Source: CAYONP01 sp964405335 (GTDB lineage: Bacteria > Armatimonadota > UBA10988). Taken from it: a stretch of DNA of 60,707 nucleotides. Shown one piece after another: positions 40,623 to 48,864 of the stretch. The stretch spans positions 1 to 60,707 of the forward strand of contig CAYONP010000026.1 in NCBI GenBank assembly GCA_964405335.1, read 5' to 3'. How positions within the stretch are numbered: position 1 is the stretch's first letter; each line of letters opens with the position of its first letter. Made by a program: the position numbers and the translations under genes. Below the pieces are notes generated by a model, which saw only the letters and a program-made list of their open reading frames with translations, was not told the origin of the DNA and made no database searches.

Positions 40623-40775
40623 CGTCATTGCACCCAATCCACCAACCCGGCAGTGATCCGCCCCTCGGCGGCGAAACCGGCGACTGGAGCGCATCCTTGG
40701 CCGACACGCCCGATACCAGCCTGCTCGCGCAGGCCACCGCCATCATCTACTGGCTGCTCATCCTCGCCTGGAGCG
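40617..40775 (+). repeat. Right copy of the ~158-bp direct repeat (intact kinase start)
   Basis: The partner of 39602-39760, offset 1,015 bp. It includes the intergenic region between PIN copy 2 and the kinase, the TTG start and the first 26 or so kinase codons. Confidence 0.85.
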
Positions 40776-41788
40776 CCATCCTGGTCTTCTATGTCCGGGA
40801 GTACCGCAAGCTCCGGCCGCTCAACCCGCTGATCGCCACGCTGATCGTGGTGATCTTCATCGACGGCGCGCGGACGCTGATTGAAAGCGGCTTCTTCGGC
40901 ATCTGGTACACCGCCCGCACCGGCTGGTTGCCATTCTACCTCTATAGCCTGTTGGCCGAGCCGGAGTTCGTCTTCATCCCCAAGTTCCTCAACCTGGCCG
41001 CGGCGATCATTATCATCCTGTTCCTGGTCAGCCGCTGGTTTGCCAACGTCGAGGACGAGACCCGCCGGCACCGCGAGCTGGCCGCCGCGCACGAGGAGCT
41101 GACCCGCCTCGAACGGCTGCGCGACGACCTGGTGCACATGATCGCCCACGACATGCGCACGCCGCTGACCGTGATCATCGGCTCGCTCGAGACCGCGCGG
41201 GGTGACCTGAGCGATCCGGTCGCCAGAGAGCTGATCGACAACGCGCTGGAAGAGGCCGGGCGGCTGCGCTCGATGACCGCCAACCTGCTCGACGTGCGGC
41301 GGCTCGAATCGCAGGAGCTGCCGCTGAACCTGGAGCCGGTCACTGTCGCCGAGGCGCTGCACGCCGCCGCGCGGGCCGTTGCCCGGCTGGCCGAAGGCGC
41401 CGGCGTGGCGCTCGCGGTGGAGCCGGACGGTGCCGAGCTGGTCACCGCCGATCGCTCGGTGCTCGGCCGCGTGCTGGTCAACCTGCTGCAGAACGCGCTG
41501 CAACACACGCCGGCGGGCGGGCGGGTGACGCTCTCGGCCGAGCCGGTCGACGGCCAGGTGCGGCTGGTCGTGGCCGACACCGGCGAGGGGATCGCCGACG
41601 AGGTGCGCGACCGGATCTTCGACCGCTTCTTCCATGCCTCGCGGCAGGAGGGCCGGGCGGTCGCCTCGATCGGTCTCGGCCTGGCCTTCTGCAAGCTGGC
41701 GGTGGAGGCGCACGGCGGCGAGATCGGCGTCGAGAGCGAGCTTGGCCGGGGCAGCCGGTTCCACATCACGCTGCCGCGGACGGCTTGA
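40697..41788 (+). CDS. Membrane sensor histidine kinase
   Basis: A 363-aa kinase. TTG 40697 has GGAG seven bases upstream and is the only well-placed start. Three hydrophobic segments (AIIYWLLILAWSAILVFYV; LIATLIVVIFI; LAAAIIIILFLVS) form the sensor region, followed by a short coiled coil, a HisKA domain with the phospho-His in VHMIAHDMRTPL, and a HATPase domain (LVNLLQNALQHTPAGG, VADTGEGIADEV, SIGLGLAFCKL). No response regulator is adjacent. The gene is flanked by toxin-antitoxin modules on both sides, and its first codons are duplicated at 39682. The hicAB promoter overlaps its stop codon. Confidence 0.92.
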   Translation: MADTPDTSLLAQATAIIYWLLILAWSAILVFYVREYRKLRPLNPLIATLIVVIFIDGARTLIESGFFGIWYTARTGWLPFYLYSLLAEPEFVFIPKFLNLAAAIIIILFLVSRWFANVEDETRRHRELAAAHEELTRLERLRDDLVHMIAHDMRTPLTVIIGSLETARGDLSDPVARELIDNALEEAGRLRSMTANLLDVRRLESQELPLNLEPVTVAEALHAAARAVARLAEGAGVALAVEPDGAELVTADRSVLGRVLVNLLQNALQHTPAGGRVTLSAEPVDGQVRLVVADTGEGIADEVRDRIFDRFFHASRQEGRAVASIGLGLAFCKLAVEAHGGEIGVESELGRGSRFHITLPRTA

Positions 41789-41813
41789 CCGCGCACACGC
41801 GGGCGGTTACACT
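41785..41813 (+). promoter_or_regulatory. Sigma-70-like promoter for hicAB
   Basis: TTGACC (41785-41790), a 17-bp spacer and TACACT (41808-41813). The -35 box overlaps the stop codon of the histidine kinase gene. The predicted start is about 12 nt before GTG 41832. Confidence 0.7.
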
Positions 41814-41831
41814 CGTGCCGGGGCCGACGCC

Positions 41832-42074
41832 GTGACGCGACTCGACAAGCTGATTGCCAAGCTGCGCAACAGCCCACATGGCGTCAGGTTCGACGAGATC
41901 GTGCGCGCGCTGTCGGCCGCCGGCTTTGTGGAGGTGCGGGTGGTCGGCAGCCACCACATCTTTCGTCGGTCCGACGGCTTCGGTATGCCGCTCACGATCA
42001 AGCGCCCGAGCAGCGGTCACGTGGCCCCAGGCGCTGTCCGCGACGTGCTGGACGCGCTTGATCTGGAGATCTAG
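41832..42074 (+). CDS. hicA: HicA-family mRNA interferase toxin
   Basis: An 80-aa protein from GTG 41832. The HicA double-stranded-RNA-binding-like fold is evident: KLIAKLRNSPHGVRFDEIV, then a strand with the catalytic His (VGSHHIFRR) and the C-terminal HVAPGAVRDVLDAL. It cleaves mRNA when free of its antitoxin. It lies 2 bp upstream of hicB in the canonical toxin-first order and has its own promoter. The length is at the family norm (60-80 residues). Confidence 0.93.
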   Translation: MTRLDKLIAKLRNSPHGVRFDEIVRALSAAGFVEVRVVGSHHIFRRSDGFGMPLTIKRPSSGHVAPGAVRDVLDALDLEI

Positions 42075-42076
42075 CG

Positions 42077-42427
42077 ATGGCAAAGCCGCCGACATATCCG
42101 GTCACCTTCGAGCCGGACGAGACCGGCTACATCCGCGCGCGGTTTCCTGACTGGCCGAACATCGTCACGGGCGGCGAGACTCTGGCCGCGGCCGCTGAGG
42201 CCGCCGAGGAGGCTCTCACCGCGACCATCGGCTACTACCGCGACGAGGGGCTGCCGTTGCCCGAGCCGCTGGCCGAGCACAGCGGGCAGGTGAACCTCCG
42301 CATCCGCCGCACGCTGCACCGCCAACTGAAAGCGCGCGCGGCAGCGGAGGGCGTCAGCCTCAACGCCCTGGTCGGCTACCTGCTCGCTCGGGCGGTGGAC
42401 GAGCCGTCCCTCACCGGTAGATCGTGA
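42077..42427 (+). CDS. hicB: HicB-family antitoxin
   Basis: A 116-aa protein with an N-terminal HicB fold (YPVTFEPDETGYIRARFPDW, then GETLAAAAEAAEEALT) that binds HicA, and a C-terminal ribbon-helix-helix DNA-binding segment (GQVNLRIRRTLHRQLKARAA). It presumably autoregulates the promoter at 41785. It is related in architecture to the orphan HicB-like protein at 12478. Confidence 0.93.
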   Translation: MAKPPTYPVTFEPDETGYIRARFPDWPNIVTGGETLAAAAEAAEEALTATIGYYRDEGLPLPEPLAEHSGQVNLRIRRTLHRQLKARAAAEGVSLNALVGYLLARAVDEPSLTGRS

Positions 42428-42439
42428 AGCACTCGGGCT

Positions 42440-42481
42440 ATTCAGGATATCCTTGTCCGAAATGCTCGATTGTGGCATGAT
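42440..42481 (+). promoter_or_regulatory. Promoter with overlapping dyad upstream of the hemerythrin gene
   Basis: TTGTCC (42453-42458), a 17-bp spacer and CATGAT (42476-42481) form a sigma-70-like promoter. An imperfect 24-bp inverted repeat covers the -35 region (half-sites ATTCAGGATA at 42440-42449 and TTGTCCGAAAT at 42453-42463), and inside it is the perfect palindrome AGGATATCCT (42444-42453). The GGATA/TCCGAA pattern is reminiscent of Rrf2-family operators; the regulator itself is not in the window. Confidence 0.5.
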
Positions 42482-42498
42482 GAGGGCAGGAGCCCGAC

Positions 42499-43068
42499 AT
42501 GCCTATTCAGATCGGCGGGCGGCTCGACCGGGGCTTCGATGATCCGGTCGGCCTGATGGAGGACTGCCACCGCCGCATCGAGCGCTTTCTCGACACCTTG
42601 CTCACCGTCGTCCGGCAGGCGGGCGGCGGCGCGCTGAACGACCTGCAGCGCGAGGCGATGGACCAGGCGCTGCGCTACTTTGCCGGCATGGCGCCGAAGC
42701 ACACCGCCGACGAAGAGGAGTCGCTCTTCCCGCGCTTGCGTGGCCGGCTCGATTCGGTTGCCGCCGCACAAGTGCAGGCGCTCGAGGCCGACCATGACCG
42801 CGCCGAAGCGGCCCATGCCGACGTCGAGCGGCTCGGCCGCAGGTGGCTCGACTCCGGCCGGCTGGAGCCCGAGGCGGCCGCGCGGTTGCTCGAGCTGCTC
42901 GAGGCCCTGCGCGAAACCTATGCCGCGCACATCGCGCTCGAGGACGGCACCGTCTTTCCGCTCGCCCGCGAGATCCTGTCGGCCGAGCAGGTCGCCCAGG
43001 TCGGCCGCGAGATGGCCGAGCGGCGCGGCAACCTGAGCTGCTCGGAACGCAAGGCGCTGGCCGGCTGA
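42499..43068 (+). CDS. Hemerythrin-like HHE-domain protein
   Basis: A 189-aa four-helix-bundle protein with di-iron ligand candidates in MEDCHRRIERF, PKHTADEEESLFPRL, EADHDRAEAAH and YAAHIALEDGTVFPLA. ATG 42499 has AGGAG upstream. HHE proteins bind O2 or NO or repair iron-sulfur damage. The C-terminus carries one Cys (NLSCSERKAL). A promoter with an Rrf2-like dyad precedes it, which would fit control by NO or redox stress (inference). Confidence 0.9.
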   Translation: MPIQIGGRLDRGFDDPVGLMEDCHRRIERFLDTLLTVVRQAGGGALNDLQREAMDQALRYFAGMAPKHTADEEESLFPRLRGRLDSVAAAQVQALEADHDRAEAAHADVERLGRRWLDSGRLEPEAAARLLELLEALRETYAAHIALEDGTVFPLAREILSAEQVAQVGREMAERRGNLSCSERKALAG

Positions 43069-43115
43069 GGCAGGTTAGCCGCCGAGCGCACCGAACGCCG
43101 CGGCGGGGAACCGCC

Positions 43116-45317
43116 ATGGTTGCCGTCGCGCCGCTCTTGGTCATCGCCGCGCTGCCCGAGGGTAATGCGCCACCGGCGCTGCGCTTCGAGCACTTTCCCA
43201 GCCCGCTGCACGCCGTCGTCTGGCGCAACTGGGAGCTGGTGCCGGCCGAGCAGATCGCCGCCGTCGTCGGCGCCGAGCCGGCGCAGATTGCCGCCCTCGC
43301 CGAGCGGCTCGGCCTGCCGCCGCAGCCGCCGATCAGCGACGAACTGCGCCGGCGGACCTACATCACCGTCATCCGGCGCAACTGGCACCTGCTGCCGTAC
43401 GATCAGCTCCTGGGGTTGCTCGGCTGGAACGAGGAGCAGCTCGCCTTCACGCTCAAGGAAGACGACTTTCTGTGGCACAAACTGGGCGCGCACAAGCCGC
43501 GCTGCGAGCCGGTCCGCTGGGCCGAACCAGATGAGGCCACGCGGGCCGCGGAGGCAGCGATTGCCGACCTCGCCGCGCCGCTCTGCCGGCTGATCGCCGA
43601 GCGGCCCGAGCCGTTGTTCGGCTTTCTCGACGAGCTATCGCCCGTCCCGCCGCCGCCGCCGCGACCGGGCGGGCGGTTCGCCCCGCGGTTCTGCTACAGC
43701 TACTTCGCGCCCTACGGCGATCCGCTGCTCGAGGGCGACCTGGACCCCTACCCGGACGGTTATCTCAGTCGGCTGGCCGAGTGCGGCGTCGACGGCGTCT
43801 GGTTGCAGGGCGTGCTCTATCAACTGGCACCGTTTCCCTGGGGCGAGGCGCGGAGCGAAGGCTGGCAGACGCGGCTCGAGAACCTGCGCCGGCTGGTCGC
43901 CCGCTGCCGCCGCCGCGGGATCGGCGTCTGGCTCTACCTCAACGAGCCGCGAGCCATGCCGCCGGAGTTCTTCGACGACTTTCCCGAGCTCCGCGGCTAC
44001 GAAGAGGGTGGCATCGTCACCCTGTGCACCAGCGTGCCCGCCGTGCGGCAGTGGCTGCGCGAGTCGGTCGAGACGCTCTTCGCCGCGGTGCCAGACCTGG
44101 CCGGGGCGTTCACCATCAGCGCCTCGGAGAATCTGACCAACTGCTGGAGCCACCACCGCGGCGACCTCTGCCCGCGCTGTGTGGCCCGGCCGGCGGCCGA
44201 GGTGATTGCCGAGGTCAACCGGCTGATCGCCGAGGGCATCGCCGCGGGCAGCCCGACGGCGCGGCTGATCGCCTGGGACTGGGGCTGGCGCGACCAGGAC
44301 ACCGCCGACATCATCGCCGGCCTGCCCGCCGGCGTGGCGGTGCAGAGCGTCAGCGAGTGGAGCCTGCCGATCGAGCGCGGCGGGGTGGCCAGCGAGGTGG
44401 GCGAATACTCGATCTCGGCCGTCGGCCCGGGCCCGCGGGCGCGCCGCGCCTGGGAGCTGGCCACCGCCCGCGGCCTGCCGGCGATGGCCAAGCTGCAGAT
44501 CGGCTGCACCTGGGAACTGAGCGCCGTGCCCTATATCCCGGCCGTCGAGCTGGTCGCCCGGCATCTGTGCAACCTGACCAGCGCCGGCGTCGACGGCATG
44601 CAGCTCGGCTGGACGCTCGGCGGCTATCCGTCGCCGAACCTGGAACTGGCCGGGGTGATCGACACTATGCCCGAGCCCGACCCCGACGAGGCGATGCGGA
44701 TCGTCGCCGAACGGCGCTTCGGCCGCGCCGCGCCGGCGGTGGTCGCGGCCTGGCGGGCGATGAGCCGGGCGTTCGAGCAGTACCCTTATCACATCGGCGG
44801 GCTCTACACCGGGCCGCAGCAGTATGGCCCGAGCAACCTGCTCTGGTCGGCGCCGACCGGCTATCGGGCGACGATGGTCGGGTTTCCCTACGACGACCTG
44901 ACGAGCTGGCGGTCGATCTACCCGCCGGAGGTCTATGCGGCTCAGATGGAGCGCGTCGCCGAGGGCTTCCGCGCGGCATTGGCGCTGATCCCCGGCGAGT
45001 CCGACAGCGCCGCGCACGAGCGGGCCCTGGCTGCCGAGCGCGACGTGGCCGCCGCCGCCTGGCTCCACTTCCGCACCTGCGCGCAGCAGGCGCGGTACGT
45101 CATCGCCCGCGACGCCCACGCCGTCGCGCCGTCGGCCGCGCTGCGCGGCGAGTTGGCGCACTTGCTGCGCGAGGAGATCGACACCGCCGAGCGGCTGCTG
45201 GCTATCCAGTGCCGCGACTCGAGGATCGGCTTCGAGGCCTCGAACCACTACTACTACGTGCCGCTCGACCTGGTCGAAAAGGTGCTGAGCTGCCGCCGTC
45301 TGCTGGCCGAGCTATAA
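43116..45317 (+). CDS. Putative TIM-barrel glycoside hydrolase of unassigned family
   Basis: A 733-aa protein from ATG 43116 (GGGGA upstream). Residues 1-190 or so contain two similar helical motifs (VWRNWELVPAEQIAAVVG and VIRRNWHLLPYDQLLGLLG), resembling HTH-like repeats. From about residue 190 a barrel-like domain begins (RFCYSYFAPYGDPLLEGD, then CGVDGVWLQGVLYQLAPFPW). It includes a conserved-looking acidic site AFTISASENLTNCWSHH and RGDLCPRCV, which could bind metal, then SAGVDGMQLGWTLGGYP. The organisation recalls uncharacterised DUF4838/GH20-like proteins, but I cannot place it. It has a hydrophobic N-terminus (MVAVAPLLVIAAL) but no clear signal cleavage site. Confidence 0.7.
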   Translation: MVAVAPLLVIAALPEGNAPPALRFEHFPSPLHAVVWRNWELVPAEQIAAVVGAEPAQIAALAERLGLPPQPPISDELRRRTYITVIRRNWHLLPYDQLLGLLGWNEEQLAFTLKEDDFLWHKLGAHKPRCEPVRWAEPDEATRAAEAAIADLAAPLCRLIAERPEPLFGFLDELSPVPPPPPRPGGRFAPRFCYSYFAPYGDPLLEGDLDPYPDGYLSRLAECGVDGVWLQGVLYQLAPFPWGEARSEGWQTRLENLRRLVARCRRRGIGVWLYLNEPRAMPPEFFDDFPELRGYEEGGIVTLCTSVPAVRQWLRESVETLFAAVPDLAGAFTISASENLTNCWSHHRGDLCPRCVARPAAEVIAEVNRLIAEGIAAGSPTARLIAWDWGWRDQDTADIIAGLPAGVAVQSVSEWSLPIERGGVASEVGEYSISAVGPGPRARRAWELATARGLPAMAKLQIGCTWELSAVPYIPAVELVARHLCNLTSAGVDGMQLGWTLGGYPSPNLELAGVIDTMPEPDPDEAMRIVAERRFGRAAPAVVAAWRAMSRAFEQYPYHIGGLYTGPQQYGPSNLLWSAPTGYRATMVGFPYDDLTSWRSIYPPEVYAAQMERVAEGFRAALALIPGESDSAAHERALAAERDVAAAAWLHFRTCAQQARYVIARDAHAVAPSAALRGELAHLLREEIDTAERLLAIQCRDSRIGFEASNHYYYVPLDLVEKVLSCRRLLAEL

Positions 45318-45374
45318 CCCGCCGGCAGACTTCCCCGCACCGCCGGCGTCGCCGCCCTCATGCGGCGCCGAAGG

Positions 45375-45395
45375 GTAGGGCGCGCCATGCGCGCC
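45375..45395 (+). repeat. GTAG-headed REP element, third palindrome class
   Basis: GTAG (45375-45378) precedes arms GGCGCGC/GCGCGCC around CAT (45379-45395). It lies in the 157-bp convergent gap between the TIM-barrel gene and the ABC substrate-binding protein gene, where nothing else is recognisable. Confidence 0.65.
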
Positions 45396-45474
45396 GCGGC
45401 CGGGACCAGGCCCGGGTCGACGATCGGCGCCCCGGCCGGCAGCTTACGGTCGGCCGGCCGGGCCCGCTCGCCGG

Positions 45475-46551
45475 TCACTCGATCGGAATCACCTCCCCGC
45501 CGTCGGCGACGTTCGCGGCGGTGAACAGTACCGTGCCGAGGGTCACGTTCTTCGGCAGCTCCTGGCCGAGCAGGCAGCGGATGGCGGCCTCGATGGCCAG
45601 CTCGCCGCAGGTCGGGTACTGGAACGTCGCGTCGAGAATGCCGTCCTCGACGTACTTGACGCCCTCGTGCGGCAGGGCGTCGATGCCGATGAACTTGATC
45701 GTCTCCTCGCGCCCTTTGCCCTCCTGCTTGGCCGCCTGCCAGGCGCCGTGGGCACTCGGGTCGTTGTGGCCATAGACGGCGTCGATCTCCTCGTTGACCG
45801 CCAGGGCGCTCTGCATCTCCTTCTGCGCCTTCTCTTCGAGCCACTCGCAGTCGGCCGAGAAGACGACCTCGAGCTCGCTGCCGGCGATGCCCTCCATAAA
45901 CCCGTTGTGCCGGTCCTCGCCCGGCGGCGAGGTCTGCAGGCCCATCAGCTCGACCACCTTGCCCCGCCCACCGAGCAGCTCGACCAGGTACTTGCCCGCC
46001 TCGCGGCCGATGTGCACATTGTCCGAGCCAATGAAGCAGGTGTAGTTGTCACCCTCAATCGCGCGATCGAGGATGATCACCGGGATGCCGGCCTCCATCG
46101 CCTCGGCCACCGGCGCGGTCATCGGCCGCGACTCCTTCGGGCTGACGATGATCAGGTCGACGTCCTGGGCGACGAACTCCCGCACCTGCGCCTGCTGTGT
46201 GGCGACATCGTTCTGAGCGTCCTTGAGGATCAGCTCGAGGTTCGCCGGGTACTTCGCCGCCGCCGCCTCGAGGTCGGCGTCCATCTGCACCCGCCACGGC
46301 TCGGCGCGGTTGCACTGGCTCATGCCGATGGTCCAGCGCTTGCCCTCGAGGCCCTCGGTCGACAACGCCATCACGTCGTCGGGCGAGGCCGCCGTCGGAG
46401 CGGCCGGCTCGCCCGGCTCGGCCGGCGCGGTCGGCGGCGCGCCGCCGGGCAAGACCGGCTCGGGAATGGGCGGTGGCTCGGCGGTCTGCTTGCCGCAGGC
46501 CCAGAGCCCCACCACGGCCGCGATCCAGAGGCCGAAACCGATGCGCTTCAT
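45475..46551 (-). CDS. Sugar ABC transporter substrate-binding lipoprotein (RbsB/XylF-like)
   Basis: A 358-aa periplasmic binding protein. ATG 46551 has GAGGAG upstream. A lipoprotein signal (LWIAAVVGLWACGKQ) is followed by a Pro-rich linker and a type I periplasmic-binding fold: WTIGMSQCNRAEPWRVQM, then VDLIIVSPKESRPM, VIILDRAIEGDNY, DAVYGHNDPSAHGAW and GIDALPHEGVKYV. These match ribose/galactose/xylose-type binding proteins (Pfam Peripla_BP_4). The ligand is unknown. It is the last gene of a tight minus-strand unit with the permease (14 bp upstream) and a ceramidase-like gene. Confidence 0.93.
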   Translation of the reverse strand: MKRIGFGLWIAAVVGLWACGKQTAEPPPIPEPVLPGGAPPTAPAEPGEPAAPTAASPDDVMALSTEGLEGKRWTIGMSQCNRAEPWRVQMDADLEAAAAKYPANLELILKDAQNDVATQQAQVREFVAQDVDLIIVSPKESRPMTAPVAEAMEAGIPVIILDRAIEGDNYTCFIGSDNVHIGREAGKYLVELLGGRGKVVELMGLQTSPPGEDRHNGFMEGIAGSELEVVFSADCEWLEEKAQKEMQSALAVNEEIDAVYGHNDPSAHGAWQAAKQEGKGREETIKFIGIDALPHEGVKYVEDGILDATFQYPTCGELAIEAAIRCLLGQELPKNVTLGTVLFTAANVADGGEVIPIE

Positions 46552-46565
46552 GCTGCTCTCCTCGC

Positions 46566-47603
46566 TCAATCCTGCTTACGCCGCTGGGTCTGAATCACGA
46601 CCGCGGCGACGATGATCGCACCTTTCAACATCAGACGCTGCGCCGGCGGCACGCCGTTGAGGCTCAAGATCTTGGCGATGTAGGCCATGATCAGGCAGCC
46701 CAGGAAGGTCAGCCCCACGCCGCCCCGGCCGCCCATCAGACTGGTCCCGCCGATGACCACCGCGGCGATGGCGTCGAGCTCGTAGGTCGCGCCAGCCTCG
46801 GGATCGCCCAGGGTCAGCTTGCAGGCGTTGCAGATGCCGGCCAGCGCGGCGCAGATGCCGCAGATGGTATAGGTCGCGACCTTCACCCGACCGGTGCGCA
46901 TGCCCGACAGCCGAGCCGCCTCTTCGTTCCCGCCGACGGCGTAGATCGCGCGCCCGAACCGCGTGGTGCGCAGCACCACGGCGGTGACCACGATGGTCAG
47001 CAGGAACAGGATGGTGATCGGCTGGAACATGCGGCCGACCAGCGGGGTGGTCATCCACTCCATGAACGGCAGATCGCCCGACTGAACGGCATACCACGGC
47101 TGTGCGCCGGGCTGCGCCTTGGTTCCGCCGGTGACGAACTTGGCCGCGCCGCGGGCGGCGACCATCAGCGCCAGCGTGGCGACGAACGGCTGCAGCCGCA
47201 GGCCGGTGATGACCAGCCCGTTGACCAGCCCGCAGGCCGCGCCGGCCAGGACCACCAGCAGCCCGGCCTGCGCCGCCGGGTAGCCCTTGCCGTACATCAG
47301 CAGGGCGAACAACGTGGCGCAGAAGCCGAGCACGCTGCCGACCGAGAGGTCGATCCCGGCGGTCAGGATGACCAGCGTCATGCCGGCGGCCAGGATCCCG
47401 AACTCGGCATACTCGAAGACGATGTTGGCCTGATTGCCGCTGGTCAGAAAGACCCGCTGGCCGCTGCGGTTGATGGGCGTGAAGACGCAGCCGAGCAGGA
47501 ACACCGCCGCGAGCGCAATCAGGCCGCGATACTCGCCGAGCAGGCGGAGCAGCCGGACCGCCCGGGGCGACACGTCAACCTTCGCCGGGGCTGTCTGGCT
47601 CAC
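46566..47603 (-). CDS. Sugar ABC transporter permease (RbsC/XylH-like)
   Basis: A 345-aa inner-membrane protein of the BPD_transp_2 family with 8-10 hydrophobic segments. Hallmarks are the TM region GILAAGMTLVILTAGIDLSV and the loop RTTRFGRAIYAVGGNEEAARLSG, plus the C-terminal AAVVIGGTSLMGGRGG. It imports a monosaccharide together with the downstream binding protein. The ATPase gene (RbsA-like, with two ABC domains) that normally lies between or beside them is absent. It overlaps the upstream ceramidase-like gene by 29 bp. Confidence 0.93.
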   Translation of the reverse strand: MSQTAPAKVDVSPRAVRLLRLLGEYRGLIALAAVFLLGCVFTPINRSGQRVFLTSGNQANIVFEYAEFGILAAGMTLVILTAGIDLSVGSVLGFCATLFALLMYGKGYPAAQAGLLVVLAGAACGLVNGLVITGLRLQPFVATLALMVAARGAAKFVTGGTKAQPGAQPWYAVQSGDLPFMEWMTTPLVGRMFQPITILFLLTIVVTAVVLRTTRFGRAIYAVGGNEEAARLSGMRTGRVKVATYTICGICAALAGICNACKLTLGDPEAGATYELDAIAAVVIGGTSLMGGRGGVGLTFLGCLIMAYIAKILSLNGVPPAQRLMLKGAIIVAAVVIQTQRRKQD

Positions 47604-48864
47604 CGTTCTTGTTTCCCTGCAGCCGGCCGTCGATTGCCCGTGGCGCCGCCGGCTCCTCCCTCGCCTCGGCGACCTGGTCGACCAGCGCCCGCGCCGCGGC
47701 CAGCCAGGCGTCGGCCGCCGCCGGAGCGAACGGCGCGGGCATGTACCAGCCGGTTTCGACCGGCAGCGGTAGCCGCTCGTCGGTGAGCACGCCGCGCACG
47801 CCGTTGGCGCCGCTGATCACCTGCAACCGTTGGGCGAAGGGCGATGACTCGAGTTGCCAGGCGACCGACGGCGAGACCAGCAGCGGGGTCAAGAGCCAGG
47901 CGCCGTCGCCGACGGCCAAGGCGGTCAGCTCAACCTCGATGGTCGCCGCGCCGCGCTCGACCGCCTCGAGCGCCGCCAGAGCGCGCCCGCGTTCGGCCTC
48001 GGCCGCGCGCCGGTAGAGCGGGTCGGTCGGCCCCTCGAGCCGCGCTTCGGCGCGCTCGAGCCGCGCCTCGGCCTCGTCGGCCGCGGCCAGCTCCAGCGGC
48101 AGCTCGACGGTCGTTGCCGCGGAGCGGAGCACCAGATCGGCGGCCGTCTCGCCGCCGACCGAGGCGGCCCAGGCCAGCCCGGCAAGCTGCTCGCCATAGA
48201 GCCGAGGCGCCCACAGCGTCGGCTCGACACCGACCGCCGGACCGAGCAGCGCCACGGCACCGCAGCTCGGCCCGAGGCGTGCGATGGTCTCCGCGAAGGC
48301 GCCCGGCCCACCGGCGCTCATCACCCGGTCGGACTCACCCGCCAACACAGGCCACTGCACCGCGACCGCGAGCGGCGAGCCGTCGAGCCGATCGGCGACG
48401 AACACCCGCGGTCCGCGCAGGCTCATCCCGGCCTGGCCGACGACCGCCTCGCCGGCGGCCCAGCCGACCGACGCCGCCTGCCGGCCGCGGGCGGCCAGGA
48501 TCACCGCCGAGGCCAGTTGCCGGCCGACATATTCGACATAGGCCTCGGGCCGCGGCCGGCCGTCGGGCGGGGTCATCGCCAGCGGCGTGGTCATCTGCCC
48601 GGTGGGCACAAAGAAGACCCGCTCGGGCCGGATCCGCGCCGCCTCCCAGATCAGCTCGCCGGCGGCGGCGCGGGTGTCGTCGTCGAGCCCGAACAGGTCG
48701 ACCTGCACCAGCGCCGCCTGCTGATAATGGTCGTCGAGCACCAGCGCGCGGGCGAACGGCTCGTCGGCCAGCTCGACAAACCCGTCGGGCTGCGGGATGC
48801 GCCCACCGAGCGGACCATCGAGCCCGCCAACCAACGGCGCCACGGCACTGCCGACGAGAATCAC
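47575..48864 (-). CDS. Neutral ceramidase N-terminal-like protein
   Basis: A 429-aa protein. GTG 48864 has GGAG upstream; a GTG at 48894 is an alternative. It resembles the N-terminal domain of neutral/alkaline non-lysosomal ceramidases: ILVGSAVAPLVGGLDGPLGG, then LVLDDHYQQAALVQVDLFGL and PERVFFVPTGQMTTP. The catalytic-site sequence THTHSGP of true ceramidases is not conserved (PTGQMTTPLAM), so hydrolysis of ceramide is doubtful. Many Planctomycetota carry such degenerate paralogues. It begins the operon with the sugar ABC permease and binding protein, so it may act on the imported compound (inference). Confidence 0.7.
   Translation of the reverse strand: MILVGSAVAPLVGGLDGPLGGRIPQPDGFVELADEPFARALVLDDHYQQAALVQVDLFGLDDDTRAAAGELIWEAARIRPERVFFVPTGQMTTPLAMTPPDGRPRPEAYVEYVGRQLASAVILAARGRQAASVGWAAGEAVVGQAGMSLRGPRVFVADRLDGSPLAVAVQWPVLAGESDRVMSAGGPGAFAETIARLGPSCGAVALLGPAVGVEPTLWAPRLYGEQLAGLAWAASVGGETAADLVLRSAATTVELPLELAAADEAEARLERAEARLEGPTDPLYRRAAEAERGRALAALEAVERGAATIEVELTALAVGDGAWLLTPLLVSPSVAWQLESSPFAQRLQVISGANGVRGVLTDERLPLPVETGWYMPAPFAPAAADAWLAAARALVDQVAEAREEPAAPRAIDGRLQGNKNGEPDSPGEG

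Noticed and set aside
37784..42430. Prophage or integrative element
   Set aside because: There is no integrase, transposase, phage structural gene or clear attachment site; the direct repeats belong to the kinase-start duplication.
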